From Chitinophaga sp. Ak27 (lineage in GTDB: Bacteria; Bacteroidota; Bacteroidia; Chitinophagales; Chitinophagaceae), in assembly GCF_012726295.1 (NCBI RefSeq), contig NZ_JABAOB010000006.1, positions 62,001-126,000 of the forward strand: a DNA stretch of 64,000 bases. The letters are read 5' to 3'. The notes below the pieces were generated by a model that saw only the letters and a program-made list of their open reading frames with translations, made no database searches and was not told where the DNA came from. The position numbers and the translations under genes were made by a program. Shown piece by piece: positions 16,810 through 26,080 of the stretch. Every line of letters begins with the position of its first letter. Position 1 is the stretch's first letter.

Positions 16810-19800
16810 ATGAACCTGATTAAAACCGCCTTACAAAAACCAATAGCCGTCATCGTAGTCGTGATGGGATTATTGTTTTTTGGTATTAAAGCTACGCGGG
16901 ATATTAAGATAGATATTTTCCCCGACCTCAACCTGCCTGCCATTTACGTATCACAGCCTTATGGTGGTATGTCGCCACAGCAGATGGAAGGGTTTATTGC
17001 TACCAACTACCAGAACCTGTTCCTGTATGTAACCGGGGTAAAAGATATTGAGGCCAAGAACATACAGGGCCTCACCATGATCAAGATTTCTTTTTACGAA
17101 GGGACCAATATGGCGCAGGCAGCCGCAGAAGTTACCGCCATGGCCAATCGTGCGTTTTCTGCTATGCCAGCTGGTACACAACCGCCTTTCATTATCCGTT
17201 TTGATGCTTCTACTTTACCCATCGGGCAGCTGGCGCTCAGTAGTCCCAAGCGCTCTAACAACGAACTGCAGGATCTGGCGATGACCGTGGTACGCCCGTC
17301 TTTCAGCCGTATCGCAGGACTTACCTCCCCGGCGCCATTTGGAGGAAACTCCCGTACCATTGTAATTCATGTGGACCCTGAGCAGATGCGTAGTCACCAT
17401 CTTACAGCCGACCAGGTAGTAGCTGCTATCAAAGACAATAACCAGATATCTCCCGCAGGTAACGTACGTATCGGTGATATTACCTACCTCACACCCACCA
17501 ATACCGTTATCCGTACAGTAAAGGAATTTGAAAATATTCCGCTGATCATGGGAGATGGACCTACCGTGTTTGTAAGAGATGTGGCGAAGGTCGAAGATGC
17601 GGCAGACGTAACCACCAGCTACGCAGTAATCAACGGGAAACGCTCTGTTTATCTCCCCGTAATTAAAACCGCAGATGCCTCTACCTGGACGGTGGTAAAT
17701 AATCTGAAAGCGGCGTTGCCGAATATCCAGAAACTGCTGCCGGAAGACGTGAAGATATCTTTCGTATTTGACCAGAGTGTGTATGTGATCAATGCGGTAA
17801 AAAGCCTGATCAGTGAAGGGGTTATAGGGGCGGTATTGACGGCTTTAATGGTGCTCCTGTTTTTGGGTGACCGCCGCAGCGCCTATATCGTTATCATTAC
17901 CATCCCGGTTTCCATCATCGTTGGAGTAATGTGCCTGAGATTGGCCGGGCAAACCATCAACATTATGACGTTGAGCGGATTAGCGCTGGCTATTGGTATC
18001 CTGGTAGATGAGTCAACAGTAACCATTGAAAATATTCACCAACACCTGGAAATGGGCAAAACCAAGGCCCAGGCGGTGTGGCATGCCTGCCAGGAAATAG
18101 CTTTCCCAAAGCTGCTGATCCTGTTTTGTATCCTGGCGGTATTTGCACCTTCCTTTACGATGGTGGGTGTGCCCAGGTCGATGTTTATGCCATTGTCGCT
18201 GGCCATCGGTTTTTCCATGATCGCTTCTTACTTGCTATCGCAAACATTGGTACCCATCCTGGCTAACTGGATGCTGAAAACAGAAAAATTCCAGCATCAT
18301 GCCCGGCCACATGTACACAGCGGTGATCCACATAAAACCGCCAGCTATATTGAAACAGAGATTGCCGATGAAAAGCAGCACCAACAAACCATTTCAGGCT
18401 TCGACCGGTTTAAGTTGCGTTTCATAGGCTGGCTGGAAACATTACTGAAAAGACGCAAACTGGTAATAGGCGCTTATTTTATTGGTGTTATCGCCATTGT
18501 AGTATTATGTATAAGCGTTATAGGCCGTGATATATTACCTAAACTGAATAACGGGCAATTCCAGTTGCGTCTCCGGCAGCCAACTGGTACCCGGCTGGAA
18601 CGGACGGAAACCATGGTTATAAAATCAACGGATATCCTGAAGGAGTTGGTGGGCGAAAAGAATATCGATATCACCTCCTCCTTCATCGGTACCCACCCAT
18701 CGTCCTATTCCACCAATCCCATCTACCTGTTTATGGCTACCCCTAACGAAGCCGTATTGCAGGTAAATCTGAAGGAAGATTACAAGGTGAATATGGACGA
18801 ATTCAAGGAAAAGCTGCGTAAGCGTATCCATGAACAAATGCCGGAAGTGAAAATGAGTTTTGAGCCGATAGACCTCACAGATAAAGTGATGAGCCAGGGA
18901 GCGTCTACTCCTATTGAAATTGCAGTAATGGGCAAAAACCTGAAAGAAAGTGTACCCTACGCAGAACGAGTAATGGAAGAAATGAAGAAGATTCCTTATC
19001 TGCGGGATGTACAAATCAACCAGCCTATGAACTACCCTGCTATCCGTATCAACATTGATCGCGAGAGGGCTGGTCAGCTGGGGGTAAGTATTACAGATAT
19101 TGCCAAGTCATTAACAGCCTCTACTTCATCCAGCCGCTTTACAGAAAAAAATAACTGGTTGGATGAACGTAATGCCACTTCGTATTTTGTACAGATATCG
19201 GTGCCTGAAAATGAAATGACTTCTATCAGTGATATGGCAGCCATTCCTGTCAGCAAGGATAAAACCCGTCCTTCCCTGGGAGATGTGGCCACCTTAACAC
19301 CTGATACGGTAGTGGGAGAGTATGACCGTATTGGCCCGGTAAGGATTGTATCTATCGGCGCTAATATTCATAAGAAAGATTTGGGCAAGGCATCTGAAGC
19401 GGTAGCAGCAGCAATAAAAAGAGCCGGTGAGCCTCCCCGTGGCATTTCCGTGGAGAAACGCGGTTTAATGAACCTGTTGAATGAAACTTTGGACAGCCTG
19501 CAATCTGGTTTGCTGGTAGCTATCGTGGTGATCCTGCTACTCCTGGCAGCCAACTTCCAGTCGTTTAAAGTAGCGCTGGTGGTAGTGTCTACCATCCCTG
19601 CAGTATTGGCGGGATCTTTAATTATGTTGCTGGTTACGGGATCCACATTGAACCTGCAATCGTATATGGGTATTATCATGTCGGTGGGCGTGTCGGTAGC
19701 CAATGCAATCCTGTTGATTACCAACGCAGAGAAATTGCGACTTGAAAACCATGATGCCCGAAGATCAGCGCTGGAAGGAACGTCTATCCGTTTGCGTCCT

Positions 19801-20052
19801 ATCCTGATGACCAGTATTGCAATGGTAGCCGGTATGATTCCAATGGCCTCCGGCCTGGGTGAGGCCGGCGATCAGACCGCTCCGCTGGGACGCGCGGTTA
19901 TTGGCGGCTTAATTGCCAGTACCATGGCTTCCCTGTTTATTCTGCCACTGATCTTCTCCTGGGTACAACAGAAAACCAGCGTAAAGTCAGTGTCGCTCGA
20001 TCCGGAAGATGAAAATAGCGAGTATTATGTGCCCGGCGCTTCGCGCGTTTAA
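16810..20052 (+). CDS. Efflux RND transporter permease subunit
   Basis: A 1080-aa inner-membrane proton-driven pump of the HAE family. The first helix is followed by the porter domain (DIFPDLNLPAIYVSQPY). TM4 contains ALAIGILVDESTVTIEN, where the proton-relay Asp-Asp of AcrB is Asp-Glu. TM10 contains SVGVSVANAILLITNAEKL, where the AcrB Lys is Val. The porter repeats, 12 predicted helices and the length match the family. It works with the TolC homologue upstream and the adaptor that overlaps its stop codon by one base. The substrate is unknown; the AraC regulator suggests response to a small molecule. Confidence 0.92.
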   Translation: MNLIKTALQKPIAVIVVVMGLLFFGIKATRDIKIDIFPDLNLPAIYVSQPYGGMSPQQMEGFIATNYQNLFLYVTGVKDIEAKNIQGLTMIKISFYEGTNMAQAAAEVTAMANRAFSAMPAGTQPPFIIRFDASTLPIGQLALSSPKRSNNELQDLAMTVVRPSFSRIAGLTSPAPFGGNSRTIVIHVDPEQMRSHHLTADQVVAAIKDNNQISPAGNVRIGDITYLTPTNTVIRTVKEFENIPLIMGDGPTVFVRDVAKVEDAADVTTSYAVINGKRSVYLPVIKTADASTWTVVNNLKAALPNIQKLLPEDVKISFVFDQSVYVINAVKSLISEGVIGAVLTALMVLLFLGDRRSAYIVIITIPVSIIVGVMCLRLAGQTINIMTLSGLALAIGILVDESTVTIENIHQHLEMGKTKAQAVWHACQEIAFPKLLILFCILAVFAPSFTMVGVPRSMFMPLSLAIGFSMIASYLLSQTLVPILANWMLKTEKFQHHARPHVHSGDPHKTASYIETEIADEKQHQQTISGFDRFKLRFIGWLETLLKRRKLVIGAYFIGVIAIVVLCISVIGRDILPKLNNGQFQLRLRQPTGTRLERTETMVIKSTDILKELVGEKNIDITSSFIGTHPSSYSTNPIYLFMATPNEAVLQVNLKEDYKVNMDEFKEKLRKRIHEQMPEVKMSFEPIDLTDKVMSQGASTPIEIAVMGKNLKESVPYAERVMEEMKKIPYLRDVQINQPMNYPAIRINIDRERAGQLGVSITDIAKSLTASTSSSRFTEKNNWLDERNATSYFVQISVPENEMTSISDMAAIPVSKDKTRPSLGDVATLTPDTVVGEYDRIGPVRIVSIGANIHKKDLGKASEAVAAAIKRAGEPPRGISVEKRGLMNLLNETLDSLQSGLLVAIVVILLLLAANFQSFKVALVVVSTIPAVLAGSLIMLLVTGSTLNLQSYMGIIMSVGVSVANAILLITNAEKLRLENHDARRSALEGTSIRLRPILMTSIAMVAGMIPMASGLGEAGDQTAPLGRAVIGGLIASTMASLFILPLIFSWVQQKTSVKSVSLDPEDENSEYYVPGASRV

Positions 20053-21215
20053 TGAGTATAACTATAATGACTAAACGACATATCAATATCATGAACATAA
20101 ATAAATACAGCCTGTCGTATACTGTAATGACGGCTGCTGCATTGCTGCCCCTTGGATTATTTTTCGCATCCTGCCACAGCTCCCATGCAGAAGATGAATC
20201 CGGCACTGAGAGTCATAGTGTGCAGGTAAAAGTGATTCATTTGCAGAAAAGCCAGTTGGACGCTTCCCTCCGGCTGCCGGGTGAAATAAAGCCTTTCCAG
20301 TTTGCCGACCTGTATGCCAAAGTGAATAGCTATGTGAAGAATGTGAATGTAGACCTGGGAAGCCAGGTAACAGCAGGACAGGTACTGGCTACCCTCGATG
20401 CGCCGGAAATGAATACACAGCTGCTGGAAGCGCAGTCCCGCCTTCATACCAAAGAAGCCATGTTCCGCGCCAGCAGGGCCACCTACGAGCGTTTACTGAA
20501 AACGAGCAAGGTGCCTGGAACTATTTCTCCCAACGACCTGGATATGGCCTTTGAAAAGATGAGCGCCGACAGCGCCGAGCTGTTGTCTGCCCGTTCCTCT
20601 TATCACGAGGTACAGCAAATGCTGGGCTACCTGGTGATCCGGGCGCCTTTCAGTGGCGTTATCAGTCAGCGTAACGTACACCCCGGAACTTATGTAGGCC
20701 CTGCAGGCAAAGGATCAGACAAGCCGCTGTTTCGCATAGAAGAACAGCAAAAACTACGTTTATCCATTGCCGTTCCAGAAGTATATACAGAAGAGGCGCA
20801 TCAGGCAGAAAATGTTCGCTTTACGGTAAAATCCCTGCCAGGCGATACTTTTACCGCAAAGGTGAGCCGTGTAGCCGGTAGCCTGGATGTGAAACTGCGC
20901 TCTGAAACCCTTGAGATGGATGTGGCCAACAAAAGCGCCAGATTATTACCGGGTATGTATGCAGAAGTACAAATGCCGCTGCCAGGGAAAAAAGACGTCT
21001 ATGTGGTGCCTAAGTCTGCCGTGGTAAGCAATTCAGAGAAAGTATTTGTAATTAAATCAGTAATGAATAAGGCTGTATGGACACCGGTGAAATGCGGTAA
21101 CGAATCGAACGGGAAGGTAGAAGTATTTGGTGATCTATCGGACAATGATCAGCTGGTGCAAAACGGTAGTGATGAAATAAAAGACGGAACACCTTTGCAG
21201 GTGATAGCAAAATAA
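20052..21215 (+). CDS. RND efflux periplasmic adaptor subunit (MFP)
   Basis: A 387-aa membrane-fusion protein. The lipobox-like end of its signal (LFFASC) suggests a lipid anchor in the inner membrane. The order of parts is beta-barrel/lipoyl strand (RLPGEIKPFQFADLYAKVNSYVKNV), an alpha-helical hairpin (about 115-175), the second lipoyl half (LVIRAPFSGVISQRNVHPG) and the membrane-proximal domain. ATG at 20052 overlaps the pump stop; a start at the later MNINKYS is also possible and would give a cleaner signal. It closes the pump-channel complex and ends the operon. Confidence 0.9.
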   Translation: MSITIMTKRHINIMNINKYSLSYTVMTAAALLPLGLFFASCHSSHAEDESGTESHSVQVKVIHLQKSQLDASLRLPGEIKPFQFADLYAKVNSYVKNVNVDLGSQVTAGQVLATLDAPEMNTQLLEAQSRLHTKEAMFRASRATYERLLKTSKVPGTISPNDLDMAFEKMSADSAELLSARSSYHEVQQMLGYLVIRAPFSGVISQRNVHPGTYVGPAGKGSDKPLFRIEEQQKLRLSIAVPEVYTEEAHQAENVRFTVKSLPGDTFTAKVSRVAGSLDVKLRSETLEMDVANKSARLLPGMYAEVQMPLPGKKDVYVVPKSAVVSNSEKVFVIKSVMNKAVWTPVKCGNESNGKVEVFGDLSDNDQLVQNGSDEIKDGTPLQVIAK

Positions 21216-21476
21216 TGTGTGTGTTTAAGGAAGGGAATAGTTTGTGAACAGATGAATCAATTTGGTAGATGAATCAATACAATGGTTAAACGGATCAATA
21301 ATGAAGCATCAATAAATCGGCCTATATACGGTAATGTAAAGAGTGACCTATAGCAGGCAAACTATTTCCCTGATGAATGAGCTATCAGCGCTTCTGTAAA
21401 AGGAGGCGCTGTTGCTTTAAACCACAAGCAAAGAGAATTGTTACCAACGGGTAACAGTTGTAGGTTTAGGTAAAAC

Positions 21477-21506
21477 GGCCGGAATAGTCTTATTCCGGTT
21501 TTTTAT
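21477..21506 (+). terminator. Terminator of the efflux operon
   Basis: CCGGAATA-GTCT-TATTCCGG is an 8-bp stem followed by TTTTTTATT on the plus strand, about 265 bases after the adaptor stop codon. Confidence 0.8.
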
Positions 21507-21530
21507 TACTTACCCTTTTGTAAAAAATAA

Positions 21531-21559
21531 AACCTCCCAAAGAAATACTCCGGGAGGTT
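21531..21559 (-). terminator. Terminator of the batC-type gene
   Basis: AACCTCCC and GGGAGGTT pair; on the minus strand the stem is followed by TTATTTTTT, so it ends the batB-batC transcript. Confidence 0.8.
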
Positions 21560-21583
21560 GATATCATTTGACGCTATTACCAA

Positions 21584-22384
21584 TTACCAGTCTTTTTCCG
21601 CCTGCATCGGTTGTCCTTTTACTTTCTTGGCTTTATCTTGCAATTTCTTTTCTTCCTGCGACAATGCCTGTAATAAGCGTTCCGCTTCCTGTTTGCTCAT
21701 TTTGCTGGGCTGTGGCTGCGGTTTCTGCTGCTCCTGATCTTCTTTATCTTTATTCTGCTGGTCTTTGTTCTGATCTTTATTCTGGTCTTTGTTTTTGTCT
21801 TTATCCTGTTGATCTTTGTTTTTGTCTTTTTTGTCCTGGTCTTTGTTTTGATCTTTTTTGTCCTGGTCCTTATTTTTATCCTTGTTCTTGTCTTTATTCT
21901 TGTCTTTGTTTTTATCGTTACCGCCGCCGCCTTGCTGTTGTTTTTTTAGCATAGCCTGAGCGTACGCCAGGTTATACCTGGCATCTTCATCAGAAGGGTT
22001 GAGTTTCAATGCTTGTTTGTAGGATTTAATACTTTCCTCCCATTTTTTCCCTTCCATGTAAGTGTTGCCGATGTTGTAATCGGCATCGGATTTAAGGCCC
22101 TGCTTGTTGCCCAGTTTCAGGCTGTTGGCGTATTGGGTACGGGCATCATCGTAGCGTTTTTGCTGGTACAATGAATTTCCGAGGTTATAGCTCCCTATAG
22201 GCGATTGTGTATTTTGTTCTACCGCTTTTTTATAGGCTGCTTCAGCATCGGAGAACTGTTGTTTTTGATACAGTTCATTTCCCTTGCGAATGTATTTATT
22301 GGCGCCGTTTTGTGCAAACAGGCTAACACTGGAAAGCAAGGCTACCGTGGTAATAAAACAATATTTTAAAAAAATAATTTTCAT
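21584..22384 (-). CDS. TPR protein with KDQNKD low-complexity tail (BatC-like)
   Basis: A 266-aa exported protein. After a signal peptide (ends LFAQ) there are about three TPR repeats (residues 28-145): NELYQKQQFSDAEAAYKKAV, then NLGNSLYQQKRYDDARTQYA and NTYMEGKKWEESIKSYKQAL. A long charged tail of KDKNKDQ-type repeats (about 155-225) follows, then a helical end (ERLLQALSQEEKKLQDKAKK). TPR proteins with this tail accompany BatB in Bacteroidota Bat (Bacteroides aerotolerance) operons, thought to help the cell envelope under stress. It is 15 bases downstream of the VWA gene. The repeat DNA could be prone to slippage. Confidence 0.84.
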   Translation of the reverse strand: MKIIFLKYCFITTVALLSSVSLFAQNGANKYIRKGNELYQKQQFSDAEAAYKKAVEQNTQSPIGSYNLGNSLYQQKRYDDARTQYANSLKLGNKQGLKSDADYNIGNTYMEGKKWEESIKSYKQALKLNPSDEDARYNLAYAQAMLKKQQQGGGGNDKNKDKNKDKNKDKNKDQDKKDQNKDQDKKDKNKDQQDKDKNKDQNKDQNKDQQNKDKEDQEQQKPQPQPSKMSKQEAERLLQALSQEEKKLQDKAKKVKGQPMQAEKDW

Positions 22385-22399
22385 GAGCCATTATTATAA

Positions 22400-23422
22400 T
22401 TAAGCTGCTGAGGTAGTATCAGTAGTACGTTTGCGCCGTACTTCAGGTATAAAAAATTCTATCAGCAGCAGTGCCAGGCATACGCCCAGAAAATATTGAA
22501 AATAGCTATTGTAGTCAGTGAAAACGTTTTCTCCAAATTCTTTCTGCTCCATGCTATCTATCTTGTTCACCAGCGTGGCTACTACATCATCTGTATTATT
22601 ATCCAGATGTTGATAGATGCCTTTACCTGCGGCCGCAATAGATTTGAGTTCCGTTTCATTCAGTTTGGAAATAACGGTTTTGCCTTCCCTGTCTTTTTTA
22701 TAACCGCCGGTTTCCGGGTCGGGCAGCGGGGATCCGGATGGAGAGCCAATGCCGATGGTGTTGGTAACTGCTCCGTTTTCGAAGGCAGCTTTGGTATGTT
22801 GGATGGCGGTTTCATCATGATCTTCCCCATCTGATATGATAATGAGGGCTTTATGTTTGCGTTCCTTTTTATTGAAAGCATCATCTGCTACCTGTATGGC
22901 CTGCCCGATAGCGGTTCCCTGTGAGGGAATCATTTCTGGAGATACGGTACTGAGATACATTTTCGCGGCCGAATAATCTACCGTCAGCGGCATCTGGAGA
23001 TAAGCGTTGCCGGCAAATACTACCAGCCCAATCCGGTCATTATCCAGTTTGTCCATTAACTTGCTAACGAGCTGACGGGCACGGGTGAGACGATCAGGTT
23101 GCACATCTGTAGCCAGCATACTTTTACTCACATCCAGGGCTATCATCACATCTACGCCCTTACGGGTGATCTTTTCCATACGGCTGCCTTTCTGCAGGTT
23201 GGCAAGACCCACAACTCCAAAGAAGAAGGCCAGGAAGATAAGCAGAAACTTTACTACAAAGAGTTTGCGGGAATAGCCGGTAAAAAGCTTTTCTACCAGT
23301 GCCTGGTCGCCAATGCGGCGTATGGAACGGCGTTTCCACCAGGATACACCCAAAAAGGCCACCTGCAGTACCAGTAGCAGTATCAAAGCCCATAAATACT
23401 CACTATGCTGAAATCGTAACAT
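22400..23422 (-). CDS. VWA domain membrane protein (BatB-like)
   Basis: A 340-aa protein with two N-terminal membrane helices (about 8-28 and 52-72), a von Willebrand factor A domain (about 88-280) and a C-terminal helix (about 308-326). The metal-binding MIDAS motif DVSKS is intact in VDVMIALDVSKSMLATDVQ, with the Thr and Asp partners in SQGTAIG and ISDGEDHD. Batteries of VWA and TPR proteins (BatA-E) in Bacteroidota are linked to aerotolerance; the mechanism is unclear. It is followed closely by the TPR partner. batA is not in this window. Confidence 0.88.
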   Translation of the reverse strand: MLRFQHSEYLWALILLLVLQVAFLGVSWWKRRSIRRIGDQALVEKLFTGYSRKLFVVKFLLIFLAFFFGVVGLANLQKGSRMEKITRKGVDVMIALDVSKSMLATDVQPDRLTRARQLVSKLMDKLDNDRIGLVVFAGNAYLQMPLTVDYSAAKMYLSTVSPEMIPSQGTAIGQAIQVADDAFNKKERKHKALIIISDGEDHDETAIQHTKAAFENGAVTNTIGIGSPSGSPLPDPETGGYKKDREGKTVISKLNETELKSIAAAGKGIYQHLDNNTDDVVATLVNKIDSMEQKEFGENVFTDYNSYFQYFLGVCLALLLIEFFIPEVRRKRTTDTTSAA

Positions 23423-23563
23423 ATTCGATTTTAAGATATCCGTTACCGGTAGTAAACCTGGTAAGGTATCAAAAATAATTTTTTTGTCACGTATTGCAAG
23501 CCGTTGGGGTGGGGTTTTATCGTTTTTTTAACGATCGGCAGTGTGGGAGCGGGGAACCTGGTG

Positions 23564-23595
23564 GTGGTTTGCAGGTCTTGTTGCCTGCAAACCAC
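23564..23595. terminator. Hairpin between bla-like and batB-like genes
   Basis: GTGGTTTGCAGG pairs perfectly with CCTGCAAACCAC (12 bp, 8-base loop), just after the stop of the beta-lactamase-like gene (minus strand). There is no T-run, so a pause or RNA-stability role is as likely as termination. Confidence 0.5.
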
Positions 23596-23609
23596 TATAG
23601 TATAAAAAA

Positions 23610-24374
23610 TTACATTTCTCCTTTAAAATATCCGGCATCTGTCAGGATATCTTTGAGGATAGCCATGCGTACGGCAGGGATATCCACTTTGGGATCTTCT
23701 GTTTCTATATTCAGTATAAAGAACGAAGGGTGCCTGTTTTCTTCTATCCAACCTACTATCCAGCCCAGCTTTTTTACATCGGCGCTATCCCACCCGGTTT
23801 TATAGGACAGTTCATATTTCGGCGTTTTTTCCATAAGCATCACATCCCGCACGGTTTTCATCGTGGTTTTAGCGAACGGCAGCTGATCGAAATACAGCTT
23901 TTTGGCAAAACCCAGTTCTTCATCCGCAGATACCAGCAGGGAGTTGTCCAACCAGAAAGTATCTACCCGGCTGATTTTCATGTTACCATATTTGATAGAA
24001 TCCAGCCACATTTTCAGGGTCGGCTGACCAATACGGCGGGCCACTTCCTGAAAATAAGGAACGTTCGACTGTTTAAAAGCCTGAGCCATGCTCAGGTCCT
24101 GGATCACCATGTTGGTATCCTTGATAGCACCGGTATGTACGCCTATAAGCGAAGTGAATATATCGAAAGATGCAGCTGGCTGAAAGCGTTTCTGGGCTCT
24201 TTCTAGATTGTATACCTGGAAGGTGCCCTGGCTATTGTTAAATAACATAAAAGTGCCTTCTACCTTGTATTGGGCGAAGTATTTTTCCCAGCCTTTTTCT
24301 TCTTTTACGTTATTGGGCGCGCAGGCCGCGAGCGACAAACCTATCGCTAATAACATCCAGCCAAACCGTTTCAT
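23610..24374 (-). CDS. Class D beta-lactamase homologue lacking catalytic Ser and Lys
   Basis: A 254-aa lipoprotein (signal ending SLAAC). It aligns along its length with OXA-type class D beta-lactamases: SLIGVHTGAIKD, S-N-V in QSNVPYFQEVARRIG (about 103), YGN at 129-131, FWLDNSLLVSA, LPFAKTTMKTVRDVMLMEK, KTG at 192-194 and GWIVGWIEE. The active-site box that should read S-T-F-K reads A68-S69-F70-D71, checked codon by codon, so both the nucleophile and the carbamylated Lys are gone. It is therefore probably not a beta-lactamase; a ligand-binding or sensing role is possible. The start at 24374 puts the lipobox at the right distance. The rest of the frame is intact, so it is not a decayed gene. 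Confidence 0.83.
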   Translation of the reverse strand: MKRFGWMLLAIGLSLAACAPNNVKEEKGWEKYFAQYKVEGTFMLFNNSQGTFQVYNLERAQKRFQPAASFDIFTSLIGVHTGAIKDTNMVIQDLSMAQAFKQSNVPYFQEVARRIGQPTLKMWLDSIKYGNMKISRVDTFWLDNSLLVSADEELGFAKKLYFDQLPFAKTTMKTVRDVMLMEKTPKYELSYKTGWDSADVKKLGWIVGWIEENRHPSFFILNIETEDPKVDIPAVRMAILKDILTDAGYFKGEM

Positions 24375-24412
24375 CAGCATAAATGATTGAATTATGAGCT
24401 GCAAAAGTAGCA

Positions 24413-24521
24413 AAAAGCTGAAAGCATAAAGCAAAAAGCTACTGAGGTGAATGACCAGCGCGACTTTAATACCCGCAGAGATGCTTCGCCTCAGTAGCTT
24501 TTTGCTTTATGCTTTCAGTTT
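24413..24521. repeat. Long palindromic element, copy 2
   Basis: Left arm 24418-24447 and right arm 24489-24518 form a perfect 30-bp stem, extended outward by A/T-rich pairs. The interior reads GAATGACC...CGACTTTAATACCCGCAGAGATG, close to the interior of the element at 6828-6952. The outer arms share the AGCTTTTTGCTTT theme. It fills the gap between two minus-strand genes (bla-like and kbl) and almost touches the kbl stop codon. Confidence 0.8.
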
Positions 24522-24526
24522 TTCCC

Positions 24527-25714
24527 TTATTTAATAACTCCCAGTTCCTTGCCCACTTTGGTGAAGGCGGCAATGGCCCTGTCGAGGTGTTCCTGTTCGT
24601 GGCCCGCACTCAGCTGTACACGAATACGTGCCTGACCTTTAGGGACCACCGGGAAGAAGAAGCCTATAACGTAAATGCCTTCTTGCAGCAGTTTGTCGGC
24701 AAACTGGGCACTTAATACGGCATCATACAGCATTACCGGCACAATCGGGTGATCGCCGGGTTTAATATCAAAGCCAGCTTCCGTCATTTTAGTGCGGAAA
24801 TATTTGGTGTTATATTCCAGCTTATCACGCAGGGCGGTGGTTTCGCTCAGCATATCCAGCACTGCAATGGAGGCCCCTACTATGCAGGGCGCCACGGAAT
24901 TTGAAAAGAGATAAGGACGGCTACGTTGGCGCAGGATGTCTATCACCTCTTTGCGACCGCTGGTAAATCCACCGGAAGCTCCACCGAGAGCCTTACCCAA
25001 AGTACCAGTAATGATATCTACGCGACCCATTACGCCTCTGTATTCATGGGTGCCACGGCCTGTTTTGCCCAGGAAGCCGGAGGAGTGGCTTTCATCAGAC
25101 ATGACAATGGCATTATATTTATCGGCCAGTTCACAGATCTTATCCAGCTGGGCTATGGTGCCGTCCATGCTGAAAGATCCGTCTGTTACGATGATACGGC
25201 TACGACAATCTTTAGCTTCCTGGAGTTTCGTCTCCAGGTCGGCCATATTGTTGTGCTCGTAACGAAAACGCTGTGCTTTACACAGGCGCACCCCGTCGAT
25301 AATGGAGGCGTGGTTCAAAGCATCAGATATAATGGCATCCTGTTCGTTAAACAGGGGTTCAAATACACCTCCATTGGCATCGAAAGCGGATACATATAAA
25401 ATAGTATCTTCTGTACCCAGGAATTTAGAAATCTTTTCTTCCAGTTCCCGGTGAATATCCTGTGTACCGCAAATGAAGCGTACGCTACTCATTCCATAGC
25501 CGTGAGTATCAATTGCGTCCTTGGCTGCTTTGATAACCGCCGGATGAGAAGACAGCCCCAGGTAGTTGTTGGCACAGAAATTCAGCACCGTTTTACCTCC
25601 CACCTGTATTTCAGCTCCCTGTTCTGATGTAATAATACGTTCTCTCTTATACAGGCCGGCTTTGTTAATATCGCCGAGTTCTTCCCGTAAACGGGTGATA
25701 AACTGCTCGTTCAT
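24527..25714 (-). CDS. kbl: Glycine C-acetyltransferase / 2-amino-3-ketobutyrate CoA ligase
   Basis: A 395-aa PLP-dependent enzyme of the alpha-oxoamine synthase family that cleaves 2-amino-3-oxobutyrate with CoA to glycine and acetyl-CoA, the second step of threonine breakdown. Seen: [49 protein letters not shown], and the PLP lysine in [15 protein letters not shown]. The start at 25714 (MNEQFITRL) gives the usual length; the longer frame upstream is unrelated. Threonine dehydrogenase (tdh) is not in the window. Related AON or serine palmitoyl transferases are possible but fit less well. Confidence 0.9.
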   Translation of the reverse strand: MNEQFITRLREELGDINKAGLYKRERIITSEQGAEIQVGGKTVLNFCANNYLGLSSHPAVIKAAKDAIDTHGYGMSSVRFICGTQDIHRELEEKISKFLGTEDTILYVSAFDANGGVFEPLFNEQDAIISDALNHASIIDGVRLCKAQRFRYEHNNMADLETKLQEAKDCRSRIIVTDGSFSMDGTIAQLDKICELADKYNAIVMSDESHSSGFLGKTGRGTHEYRGVMGRVDIITGTLGKALGGASGGFTSGRKEVIDILRQRSRPYLFSNSVAPCIVGASIAVLDMLSETTALRDKLEYNTKYFRTKMTEAGFDIKPGDHPIVPVMLYDAVLSAQFADKLLQEGIYVIGFFFPVVPKGQARIRVQLSAGHEQEHLDRAIAAFTKVGKELGVIK

Positions 25715-26080
25715 AAAAATTCCAATATTTAGATTGAATCTAGCAATAAATGTATTACGATAATTGCTCGCGTAAATGAGTAACGGGTGGATAACCAAAA
25801 AGTTTGACCCAGGTGTAACATTTAGCCGTTGCACTGCGTCATAGTACTATCATGATTATAAATGCCATGAAATGAAAAACTGATAAACGACTTCCCGCAA
25901 AGAAATGCTAAAAGAGCATATTGGATAAAGGGTTGATTATTAGTTTAAATGATGTTACTACAACTGTGGAGGAATGAATTTTCGGACTTTAGAGCTGGTG
26001 TGGGTAACTACGATGGATTTGTCAATGATGGGTATTAAAGTATTTGTCGGATCTTAGCACTAAAATCCCGCACCACCGGA
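25715..26080. other. Intergenic region between kbl and a sigma gene
   Basis: 366 bases between divergent genes, where the promoters of both must lie. It is A/T-rich, with TTTG-containing stretches (for example around 25800 and 26040) but no convincing paired promoter boxes, no clear repeat and no open frame that looks coding. Confidence 0.4.

Larger units (their letters stand above)
21216..21583. other. Intergenic region after the efflux operon
   Basis: 368 bases between convergent genes. It holds two copies of AGATGAATCAAT (21250 and 21267), two further ATCAAT motifs (21294, 21308), a hairpin around AGCGCTTC/GGAGGCGCT near 21388, and two intrinsic terminators facing opposite ways. No coding sequence was recognised. 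Confidence 0.6.

Noticed and set aside
21740-21930. Possible CRISPR array or minisatellite
   Set aside because: The repeats have no unique spacers and stay in the reading frame of the BatC-like protein, so they are coding repeats.
21568-21954. A Leu/Cys/Phe/Tyr-rich frame on the plus strand opposite the KDQNKD tract
   Set aside because: It is the mirror of a repetitive charged coding region; the composition is a by-product of the repeat.
23610-24374. Active OXA beta-lactamase (resistance gene)
   Set aside because: The catalytic S-T-F-K box reads A-S-F-D in the DNA, so hydrolysis by the known mechanism is not expected.
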